A stretch of DNA of 9,803 nucleotides. Origin: CAKVOD01 sp050872805. Its GTDB lineage: Bacteria; Bacillota; Clostridia; Christensenellales; UBA1242. Below, piece after piece: positions 1 to 5,822 of the stretch. The notes beneath the pieces were generated by a model, which was given only the letters and a program-made list of their open reading frames with translations, was not told where the DNA came from and did not search any database. The stretch's first letter is position 1. Every line of letters starts with the position of its first letter. Position numbers and translations under genes: made by a program. The stretch lies in NCBI GenBank assembly GCA_050872805.1, contig JBNMHN010000046.1, positions 1 to 9,803 of the forward strand, read 5' to 3'.

Positions 1-1
1 C

Positions 2-64
2 ACGAAAAGCGAAACCACGCGCGACAAAGAACGCCTCTACCGCAAACTGCGGCGCGGCGCATAA
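2..64 (+). CDS. C-terminal end of an upstream phage gene, probably terminase large subunit (partial)
   Basis: An open frame enters from the left edge and ends at TAA 62-64, giving 20 residues ending in LYRKLRRGA. The tail is highly basic and charged. The next ATG (74) follows after nine bases, with the Shine-Dalgarno AAAGGAGA touching this stop, so the two genes are translated in tandem. In short-tailed phages with this order (small genes, portal, scaffold, capsid) the gene just upstream is normally the large terminase, the ATPase-nuclease that packages DNA through the portal. That identity rests on position only, because no catalytic motif is inside the window. Confidence 0.5.
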   Translation, partial: TKSETTRDKERLYRKLRRGA

Positions 65-73
65 AGGAGAATT

Positions 74-349
74 ATGGAAAACGAAATAGCAGGGCTCGAA
101 AAACTGGCGCGCGGCTTTGACAATGTCGAAACAATCGACGAATATGCGCTTGACCCCGACACGGGCGAACTCAAACTCATCAAGCGCCGCGTGACAACAA
201 AATACGTTCCGCCTGACCTTGACGCATACAAAATGCTTTACGGCGCAACAAATTTTGACGCACTCACCGATGAAGAATTGCAAGAAGAAAAAGTGCGACT
301 GATAAAATCACTAATTGAAACCACAAAAAAGCAACCAAAAAAGGAGTGA
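74..349 (+). CDS. Small acidic/charged phage protein, possible small-terminase-like domain
   Basis: This gene encodes 91 residues, with AAAGGAGA four bases before the ATG after the last G of GGAG. I cannot assign a firm family. Residues about 21-53 read as acidic text (DEYALDPDTGELKL), then a basic strand and KYVPPDLDAYKMLYG. That pattern, an acidic beta hairpin followed by a PP-D turn and a helix, recalls the C-terminal segment of some Gram-positive phage small terminase subunits, but the DNA-binding helix-turn-helix such proteins normally carry at the N-terminus is not visible. The C-terminus (residues 63-91) is a charged helix ending in a lysine cluster. It lies between the presumed large terminase and the portal and its stop overlaps the next ribosome-binding site, so a role in packaging or head assembly is plausible. 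This is inference. Confidence 0.75.
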   Translation: MENEIAGLEKLARGFDNVETIDEYALDPDTGELKLIKRRVTTKYVPPDLDAYKMLYGATNFDALTDEELQEEKVRLIKSLIETTKKQPKKE

Positions 350-352
350 ATT

Positions 353-535
353 ATGGAAATAAGAAAAACAATTTTTGTCAAACAATGTGACATCGTCGGC
401 TGCGGGAATATCGCGGAATACGTCGTCACAAAAAATCCCGAGGACGCACGCACACACCTGTTTTTGTGTGAAAACTGCGCAAATGAACTAAAAAAATGCC
501 TAAATTCAATCAAAAAAAGCGAAAAAACAAAATAG
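353..535 (+). CDS. Small zinc-ribbon-like protein, function unknown
   Basis: This gene encodes 60 residues. Its Shine-Dalgarno AAGGAG (341-346) overlaps the stop of the previous gene and is six bases from the ATG. The frame contains Cys12-x4-Cys17 (CDIVGC) and, 21 residues later, Cys39-x2-Cys42 (CENC), an arrangement able to bind one zinc ion as a small ribbon or knuckle. A fifth cysteine is at residue 49. The C-terminus is a lysine-rich tail (KKSEKTK), suitable for nucleic-acid contact. Small four-cysteine proteins occur in many phages as unassigned genes. Here the position between packaging and portal genes suggests a late DNA- or virion-related role, but nothing in the sequence decides it. 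The stop TAG overlaps the A of the portal's AGGAG, so the genes are tightly coupled. Confidence 0.8.
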   Translation: MEIRKTIFVKQCDIVGCGNIAEYVVTKNPEDARTHLFLCENCANELKKCLNSIKKSEKTK

Positions 536-544
536 GAGATTAAA

Positions 545-2410
545 ATGGAAGAAATAGTAAACGAAATTTTAGAAGAATTTGAGCGCCGCAAAATGGAGCG
601 CAAACCCTTTGAAAGACAATGGCAAGTCAACCTAAACTTTGTCGTCGGCAATCAATTTTGTTCCGTCGATGGGCTAGGCAACACCTGCAATCTTGAAAGT
701 GATTTTGAATGGCAAGAAAAACAAGCCTACAACTACCTTGCAACAATGTACGAAAGTAGACTCGCAAAACTTGCGCGTGTCCGCCCCAAAATGACCGTCT
801 TACCAAGCACCAGCGAGGAAAAGGACATCAAGTCCGCAAAAGTCAGCAAATGCATCCTAAAAGCAGTCGAGCACAAATTGAGTCTGTCAAGCCTCATCGC
901 AAAAGCGACAAAATGGAGCGAACTTTGCGGCACGTCATTTTATAAAATTGTTTGGGATTCAAATAGTGGGCGCGTCGTCGGGCAAAACGAAAAAGGAAAG
1001 AAAATTCACGAAGGCGACGTCAGCGTCACGATTTGTCCGCCGTTTGAAATATACCCCGACAACTGTGCGTGCGAAAGTATTGACGACTGCCGCTCAATCA
1101 TCCACGCCCGCGCATATCACGTGGACGTCATCAAGCAAATGTGGGGTATTGACGTCGCAGGCGAAAATATCGACGTAATTTCCGCCGATACTGCGGAAAT
1201 TACAAGCGCAGGTCTTGGCATTGGAACGCTCAATAATAGCGTCATCAAAACGACCAAAGCAAACCACGCAATCGTGCTTGAATACTATGAGCGCCCGTCA
1301 GTCGCGCACAAAAACGGACGATTGATTATCATCGCGGGCAAAAAACTTGTATATTCGGGCGAATTGCCGTTTGAAAACCTAGACGACGGCGAGCGTGGAC
1401 TCCCATTTGTGCGTCAAATTTCGCAAGAACAAGCGTCAAACTTCTTTGGAACGACGATAATTGATAGAATAATTCCGCTCCAGCGCGCGCTAAACTCAAC
1501 AAAAAATCGCAAGCACGAGTTTATGAATCGCATCGCGCAAGGCGTCTTGAGCGTTGAAGACGGTAGCATTGACACCGATTCGCTTGAGGAGGACGGCTTG
1601 CGTCCGGGGAAAATCCTTGTTTATAGACAAGGTTCAACGCCGCCACACTTTTTGCAAAACGGCGGACTGCCAAGTGATTTTTCAAACGAAGAAGATAGAT
1701 TGATGAACCAAATGACCGTTCTTTCAGGGCTCAGCGACTTAACAAGTGCCATTAGCACATATGCAAATATGAGCGGAACTGCACTTCAACTCTTGATTGA
1801 GCAAGACGACGCCAAATTGACAACCAGCGCCGAAGAAATACGCAACGCAATCAAACTAATCGGCAAGCACATTTTGAGGCTCTACAAACAATTTGTAGCG
1901 CGCAAACGCGTTGGCAGAATTATCGGCGGCGACAACCGCGAAGTCGAACTGTTTTACTTTGATAGTTCGGACATTAGCAGCGAAGATGTCGTTTTTGAAA
2001 CCGAAAACGAATTGACCGAAACCGTCGCGCAGCGCCGCAGTATGGTCTTTGAACTCTTGAACGCAGGCTTGCTATCTAACGAGGACGGCAAAATCGACAA
2101 TCGTATGCGCAGCAAAGCGCTAGAACTTTTGGGCTTTGGTATTTGGGAGCAAGGGCAGGACATCGCAAGTTTGCAGCGCGGCAGAGCGCAAAAAGAGTGC
2201 ATAGAGTGCCTAAACGACGGCAAAACGCCAAAAGTTTCGCAAATCGACGACCACCAAATTCACATAACCGAGCATACCGCATTTTTGCTTTCGGATACGC
2301 TTGACGAATCAAATCCAAAGCACGCGGAAATTCGCGAGCAAATATTAAAGCATATCGAAGAACATAAAGAAGCAATATCCGCACTTTCGCTCCGCGAAGC
2401 CGCACGATAA
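545..2410 (+). CDS. Phage portal protein, P22-like type
   Basis: This gene encodes 621 residues with AGGAG six bases before the ATG. The portal forms the dodecameric ring at one capsid vertex; it nucleates procapsid assembly, is the channel for terminase-driven packaging and later the joint to the tail. The N-terminus (about 1-40) is a charged helix followed by ERQWQVNLNFVVGNQFC, an aromatic W-x-N-x-x-F-x-x-G-N-Q pattern I recognise from portals of this group in Firmicutes phages. Residues about 58-130 contain the helical region with YESRLAKLARVRPKM. About 295-400 hold the clip/stem part (RIIPLQRALNSTKNRKHEF, then LRPGKILVYRQGSTPP). Near 405-445 lies the conserved-looking SGTALQLLIEQDDAKLT helix. 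P22 gp1 is about 725 residues, so this version is shorter at the C-terminus. The order portal-scaffold-capsid supports the call. No frameshift is seen. Confidence 0.92.
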   Translation: MEEIVNEILEEFERRKMERKPFERQWQVNLNFVVGNQFCSVDGLGNTCNLESDFEWQEKQAYNYLATMYESRLAKLARVRPKMTVLPSTSEEKDIKSAKVSKCILKAVEHKLSLSSLIAKATKWSELCGTSFYKIVWDSNSGRVVGQNEKGKKIHEGDVSVTICPPFEIYPDNCACESIDDCRSIIHARAYHVDVIKQMWGIDVAGENIDVISADTAEITSAGLGIGTLNNSVIKTTKANHAIVLEYYERPSVAHKNGRLIIIAGKKLVYSGELPFENLDDGERGLPFVRQISQEQASNFFGTTIIDRIIPLQRALNSTKNRKHEFMNRIAQGVLSVEDGSIDTDSLEEDGLRPGKILVYRQGSTPPHFLQNGGLPSDFSNEEDRLMNQMTVLSGLSDLTSAISTYANMSGTALQLLIEQDDAKLTTSAEEIRNAIKLIGKHILRLYKQFVARKRVGRIIGGDNREVELFYFDSSDISSEDVVFETENELTETVAQRRSMVFELLNAGLLSNEDGKIDNRMRSKALELLGFGIWEQGQDIASLQRGRAQKECIECLNDGKTPKVSQIDDHQIHITEHTAFLLSDTLDESNPKHAEIREQILKHIEEHKEAISALSLREAAR

Positions 2411-2582
2411 ATGTTTTATTAATTTCAAAAAGTAAAATATTTTTCTGCGATAATTGATTTTTCAACCGCAGAAAAACAAACGAACAGGTGTTCAAAAATT
2501 TTGAGTCCAAAAGTAGTAAAAAATGACAAAAAAGCAATGAAAATTCAGCACGCAGTGCAAAATTTGAGGTAAGGGAATTAAT
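2411..2582 (+). promoter_or_regulatory. Portal-scaffold intergenic leader with two RNA hairpins
   Basis: This is the longest gap inside the operon (172 bases). It holds a perfect 10-bp inverted repeat TTTTTCTGCG (2440-2449) and CGCAGAAAAA (2467-2476) around a 17-base loop, which itself contains TTGA/TCAA able to pair. A second hairpin at 2541-2565 (AAATT, 2x2 internal loop, GCAC, loop GCA, GTGC, AATTT) ends exactly where the scaffold Shine-Dalgarno region (GAGG 2566-2569, AAGGGA 2571-2576) begins. Neither has a U-tract after it, so they are not ordinary terminators. I see no convincing promoter. Roles in mRNA processing, stability or in setting the scaffold-to-portal ratio are inference. Confidence 0.6.
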
Positions 2583-3533
2583 ATGGAAAATAATGAAGAA
2601 AAAATTGAAAACATCAACACAATTAAAAATCAAAATGACATAACACAAAACACCGTTTCGCGCGCGGAAAATGAGATTGAAGAACCCGTTATTCAATTCC
2701 TAAACGCCGAAAATGAAGATAACGAAAGTATTGCGGAAAATCCCCAGAGTGCGAATGAAGTAACTGAAAACTGTAAAGACCTAGAAACACGGGACGCGCA
2801 AAATATGAACATCCTCGGCAAATTCAAGAGCGTGGAACAGCTTGCAAAAGCGTACGAAAATTTGCAAGCCGAGTTCACGCGAAGAAGTCAACTACTAAAA
2901 CAACTTGAGCAAAACAAAGTGGACAATCTTAACAAAAAGACCGACTTAGAGTCTTGCGAAAGTGAACAAAGAAACATAGTTCAAACGCAAAGCGAGTGCG
3001 AACAAAACAGTGAAATTTGCACACAAAATGTAAGCGAACAACCAACCGCCGAAAACGATTTTCTTAGCGAAAATACTGAAAAAAGCGCAAAAAACACTGA
3101 AAAAACACAAAAAAACGATGAAAATTCATCAAATTTTGATGAAAATCAAATCAACACACAATTAAAAGCGTTTGTCGAAACAGGACAAATTAGCAAAGAA
3201 ACATATCTTGAAATTGCAAACAAGATTATGCAAAACAGCAAACTTTTAGATGACGCAAGCGGGCTTGCGCAAGCAGTCTTGACTATTCTTTCCGAGAAAA
3301 AAACGGACTATGAGACAAAGATTGCAGACCCCGCATTCATCGTGAGTTTGGCTCAAAACAACAAACAAGCATACGATAAAATCATCAGCGAATATGTTGA
3401 CGGCTGCCAGCGAAAAAATTTGCCGTTGTTTATGACGAAAAATTTTGGCGCGAGCATACCTGCTTCGACGCCCGCCGCGCCAACGACACTAAGCGAAGCA
3501 CGCGTAGTTTTGGAGAAATTATTATCCGACTAA
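2583..3533 (+). CDS. Phage scaffold (capsid assembly) protein
   Basis: This gene encodes 316 residues, starting at ATG 2583. The ribosome-binding site is weaker than its neighbours' (GAGG or AAGGGA rather than AAGGAG). Scaffolds direct coat subunits to form a correctly sized procapsid and then leave or are degraded. The protein has the expected make-up: an acidic N-terminal region (1-74), then the helix ILGKFKSVEQLAKAYENLQ and following residues to about 112, a likely coiled coil and a pattern I recognise from Firmicutes phage scaffolds. A low-complexity Asn/Glu/Lys/Gln/Ser linker follows (about 113-187), then a more ordered helical part (190-285). A short proline-alanine stretch and final helix (TTLSEARVVLEKLLSD) could be the coat-binding end. 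The place between portal and capsid is the usual one. The linker is unusually long and A-rich. Confidence 0.85.
   Translation: MENNEEKIENINTIKNQNDITQNTVSRAENEIEEPVIQFLNAENEDNESIAENPQSANEVTENCKDLETRDAQNMNILGKFKSVEQLAKAYENLQAEFTRRSQLLKQLEQNKVDNLNKKTDLESCESEQRNIVQTQSECEQNSEICTQNVSEQPTAENDFLSENTEKSAKNTEKTQKNDENSSNFDENQINTQLKAFVETGQISKETYLEIANKIMQNSKLLDDASGLAQAVLTILSEKKTDYETKIADPAFIVSLAQNNKQAYDKIISEYVDGCQRKNLPLFMTKNFGASIPASTPAAPTTLSEARVVLEKLLSD
3125..3143. repeat. Perfect 9-bp palindrome inside the scaffold gene
   Basis: TTCATCAAA (3125-3133), one central T, then TTTGATGAA (3135-3143) form an uninterrupted dyad. It lies in the part coding the low-complexity linker, about residues 181-187. It could act as a protein-binding site or short RNA hairpin, or be a chance product of the A/T-rich linker. 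No function is assigned. Confidence 0.5.
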
Positions 3534-3595
3534 AATGCAAAATGTTCAACTACCGCTTCGCAAATCCGTGATTTTATCAAAAAAAGGAGCAAAAA

Positions 3596-4759
3596 ATGGT
3601 AACATTATCAACAGCAGAAAACGCCTTAAAAACAGTTTACCTTGGCGTGGTAAGCAATCAACTTAATACAAAAACAAATCCGCTTTACAATATGATAAAG
3701 CAAACAACGCAAGACGTATGGGGAAAGGAAGTCAAAAAACTTGCACCAGTCGGCATTAACGGCGGTATTGGCGCAGGCACTGAGGACGGAACACTCCCAA
3801 CAAGTGCGCAAAACAATTACGTAAATTTCACATCGACATTGAAAAACTTGTTCGGCACAATTGAAATTTCCGACAAAGCAATTCGCGCATCAAGCAACAG
3901 CGCGGGCGCGTTTGTGAACTTGCTAAATTCTGAAATGGAAGGCTTGATAAAGGCAAGCAAGTTCAATTTTGGACGTATGCTTTTCGGTGACGGAACAGGT
4001 ACGCTCACAACTTTGACTGCGGATGAGGACGTCCTCACTTGCGGCATAGTTGCAAGCACACAAAACTTGATTGAAGGTTTGGTTTGCGACCTTGTAACAA
4101 ACAAAAACGCCGTTGTTGGCACAAAATTGCGCATCACATCAATCGACCGCGCAAACAAAAAAGTTTACTTTGATAAAGCATTGGACCTTGACAAAGTAAC
4201 TGACACGGTTTACGTCACAGTGCAAAACTCTTACAAAAACGAAATCACTGGGCTTGACGGAATTTTCAGTAACGCGACGCTTTATGGACTTAGCAAAGCA
4301 AGTTACGGCTTTATGAAACCACAATCAAGCACATCGACGACTATTGACGACATCAAAATGCAAAATATGATTGACCTTATCAACGAAGCGTCAAACGGCG
4401 ACGTTGACTACATTGTTTGCTCAAACGGTGTCAAACGCGCATATCAAAAGTACCTCAACTCATTCAGGTCAAACATTGACGTGCTTGATTTGAAGGGCGG
4501 CTACAAGGCAATCAGTTTCAACGGGATTCCACTTATTTCTGACCGCTTTGCAAAGTCGGGGAATATGTATTTCCTTAACACGAAAGATTTTGCTTTGCAT
4601 CAACTTTGCGATTGGCGTTGGCTTGAGGGCGAAAACGGCAATGTATTGAAGCAAATTGCGGGCAAGCCAGTATACACTGCTACGCTTGTAAAATATGCGG
4701 AATTACTTTGCGACCACCCTGCGGGCCAAGGCGTCATCACTGGCATTACCGAAGCCTAG
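3596..4759 (+). CDS. Major capsid protein, HK97 fold
   Basis: This gene encodes 387 residues with AAAGGAG six bases before the ATG. It is the coat protein that builds the icosahedral head. The N-terminal arm (about 1-35) leads into a Gly-rich loop segment (GINGGIGAGTEDGTLPTSAQNNY, residues about 53-76) and a strand-helix (IEISDKAIRASSN), as in the E-loop and spine helix of HK97-fold coats. The central part has a helix-rich section (DDIKMQNMIDLINEAS, then DVDYIVCSNGVKRAYQKYL). The C-terminus runs GIPLISDRFAKSGNMYFLN and WLEGENGNVL to TLVKYAELLCDHPAGQGVITGI, which I recognise from Firmicutes phage capsid proteins. No N-terminal protease-cleaved delta domain and no head protease gene is seen, so a separate scaffold does that work. 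A small GTGCG/CGCAC hairpin (4759-4772) overlaps the stop codon. Confidence 0.92.
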   Translation: MVTLSTAENALKTVYLGVVSNQLNTKTNPLYNMIKQTTQDVWGKEVKKLAPVGINGGIGAGTEDGTLPTSAQNNYVNFTSTLKNLFGTIEISDKAIRASSNSAGAFVNLLNSEMEGLIKASKFNFGRMLFGDGTGTLTTLTADEDVLTCGIVASTQNLIEGLVCDLVTNKNAVVGTKLRITSIDRANKKVYFDKALDLDKVTDTVYVTVQNSYKNEITGLDGIFSNATLYGLSKASYGFMKPQSSTSTTIDDIKMQNMIDLINEASNGDVDYIVCSNGVKRAYQKYLNSFRSNIDVLDLKGGYKAISFNGIPLISDRFAKSGNMYFLNTKDFALHQLCDWRWLEGENGNVLKQIAGKPVYTATLVKYAELLCDHPAGQGVITGITEA

Positions 4760-4796
4760 TGCGAAAGCGCACGGCTGCAGGTAAAAAAGGAAGATT

Positions 4797-5108
4797 ATGA
4801 GAAGAACTGAAATATTTGACGATGTGCTAGAAATTGTGCATCAAATAAAGAGTATAGACGGCGGTTACCGCGTGTTTCGCAACCACACCACACACGCTTT
4901 TGAGGTAATGAAAGAATATGGTTCGCGTTTGCAAACCGAAGTGACCTACACGGGCGCACTCGATGAGCGTTTTTTCCGCAAGGTGTGGGCAACGCGCAAA
5001 GAAAATGCGGAAAAAATCTTGAAAGAAATGGAAATTTCTAACAAAAAACTCGAAAAAGAAGAAAATTATCAACTTTTTCAAAAAATTATGCAAGATGTCC
5101 GTCTATAA
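4797..5108 (+). CDS. Small phage protein of unknown function following the capsid gene
   Basis: This gene encodes 103 residues with AAGGAAG before the ATG. I recognise the general layout from genes next to capsid genes in Gram-positive phages but know no function. Residues 7-34 (DDVLEIVHQIKSIDGGYRVF, then NHTTHAFEV) look like a short helix followed by two beta strands, the pattern D-x-x-Y-x-V-F-x-N-x-x-T-x-x-F-E-V. Residues 42-66 contain a second alpha-beta part (TEVTYTGALDERFFRKVWATR). Residues 66-100 are a long charged helix, probably coiled coil (ENAEKILKEMEISNKKLEKEE). The length and position suggest a head-completion or capsid accessory protein or an assembly chaperone, but this is inference. 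It is not a recognisable head-tail connector. Confidence 0.8.
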   Translation: MRRTEIFDDVLEIVHQIKSIDGGYRVFRNHTTHAFEVMKEYGSRLQTEVTYTGALDERFFRKVWATRKENAEKILKEMEISNKKLEKEENYQLFQKIMQDVRL

Positions 5109-5164
5109 ACTTTCAAATACAATGTGATTTTCGATGTGCTAAATTGCGCAGCAAAAACAAAAAT

Positions 5165-5216
5165 AAGGAGAAAATAGCGCACCTAAAGCAATTCGGGTGC
5201 GCTATTATAAAATAAA
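5165..5216 (+). promoter_or_regulatory. Distant Shine-Dalgarno plus perfect 11-bp hairpin before the adaptor gene
   Basis: A full AAGGAG lies at 5165-5170, but no ATG, GTG or TTG follows within the usual distance. The ATG at 5217 has only ATAAAATAAA directly before it, and the in-frame TAA at 5208-5210 rules out a longer start. Between them AATAGCGCACC (5173-5183) pairs perfectly with GGTGCGCTATT (5196-5206) around a 12-base loop. The linear gap of 46 bases falls to about 12 when the 34-base hairpin is folded. The hairpin can thus bring the two signals together, as established for T4 genes 25 and 38. A degenerate terminator is the alternative, but no U-run follows the stem. Confidence 0.75.
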
Positions 5217-5780
5217 ATGAAAGTAAGTGATATTTTAAAACGCGCAGGCGTCTACCTCTCGCTCAGCGAAACGGAGTCACTCCCAACGCTCAGCGAAACC
5301 GACACCCGCGCCCAAACTGAGTGCAACACACTTTTGTTTTGCCTCAACGAAGTTTTGTCGGAACTCTCGACCGACTATTTCCCGCAAATAATTGAAGAAG
5401 AATATCAACTCGTTGGCGGAAAAATTAATTTTGACGAACTTAACAAGTCAATCAACAAATTGCACGCTGTCAAAAATTCGCGAAATGAATACCTAAAATT
5501 TTCGCTCAATTGTCAATCGGCAACTGTTGAAACAGGGCAGCGCAAAGTGATAGTGCGATACTCGTATTTGCCAAGCCCGCTTTCCTCATACACGGCGGAT
5601 ATTGACTTTGAGGCACTGGGCGTCACGCCGCGCCTCATCGCGCTCGGCGTCGCAACTGAGTATTGCCTCTACAAAGGGAAACTTAGCGAAGCGAATATGT
5701 TTGACGCGCGCTACCGCGACGCAATCAAAGCGGCGCTAACGCCCGCGCGCAGCCTCAGCATAAAATCGCGCGTTTGGTAG
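5217..5780 (+). CDS. Head-tail adaptor / connector protein
   Basis: This gene encodes 187 residues. The start at ATG 5217 is fixed by an in-frame stop two codons upstream (TAA 5208-5210); its ribosome-binding site is displaced (see 5165-5216). In short-tailed phages such as P22 a small mainly helical adaptor (gp4) binds the portal ring and gives the tail hub its docking surface. Here residues 1-55 form a helical segment with a TEC-x-x-LLFCLNEVLSEL helix. About 60-120 are strand-rich (EEYQLVGGKINFDEL, then TGQRKVIVRYSYLPSPLSS), and 130-187 end in helices (PRLIALGVATEYCLYKGKLSEA, then FDARYRDAIKAAL) with a basic C-terminus ending in W. That last pattern is familiar from adaptor-like proteins in Firmicutes phages. 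A 12-bp direct repeat GCTCAGCGAAAC (5261-5272 and 5288-5299) encodes two LSET copies near residues 16-28. The position before the tail hub supports the role, but the exact family is uncertain. Confidence 0.75.
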   Translation: MKVSDILKRAGVYLSLSETESLPTLSETDTRAQTECNTLLFCLNEVLSELSTDYFPQIIEEEYQLVGGKINFDELNKSINKLHAVKNSRNEYLKFSLNCQSATVETGQRKVIVRYSYLPSPLSSYTADIDFEALGVTPRLIALGVATEYCLYKGKLSEANMFDARYRDAIKAALTPARSLSIKSRVW

Positions 5781-5822
5781 CGTGCAGTACCCCCAAAGTG
5801 AATTTCACTAAAAGGAGAAAAA

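Noticed and set aside
238..651. Minus-strand open frame of 137 codons over the two small genes and portal start
   Set aside because: The + strand there has three tandem genes each with its own Shine-Dalgarno; the reverse frame is a Phe/Ser-rich shadow.
2537..2572. Leader peptide MKIQHAVQNLR ahead of the scaffold gene
   Set aside because: Only 11 codons with no Shine-Dalgarno; the hairpin at 2541-2565 explains the sequence equally well.
2411..2582. Internal promoter in the portal-scaffold gap
   Set aside because: TTGATT (2454-2459) and TTGAGT (2501-2506) look like -35 boxes but have no acceptable -10 at 16-18 bases.
2076..2696. Minus-strand open frame of 206 codons across portal end, gap and scaffold start
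   Set aside because: It begins with TTG, shows no ribosome-binding site, runs antisense to two well-supported genes and has a Leu/Phe/Arg/Cys composition typical of the reverse complement of A-rich coding DNA.
3060..3125. Programmed frameshifting on A-runs in the scaffold linker
   Set aside because: Runs of six or seven A followed by C or G are slippery, but neither shifted frame gives a long sensible product, and such runs are common across this A-rich operon.
5173..5206. Hairpin read as an ordinary intrinsic terminator
   Set aside because: The stem is strong but is followed by ATAAAATAAA and not by a U-run, and the adaptor gene starts 11 bases later inside the same operon. I kept it as a translational element, with attenuation as a secondary option.
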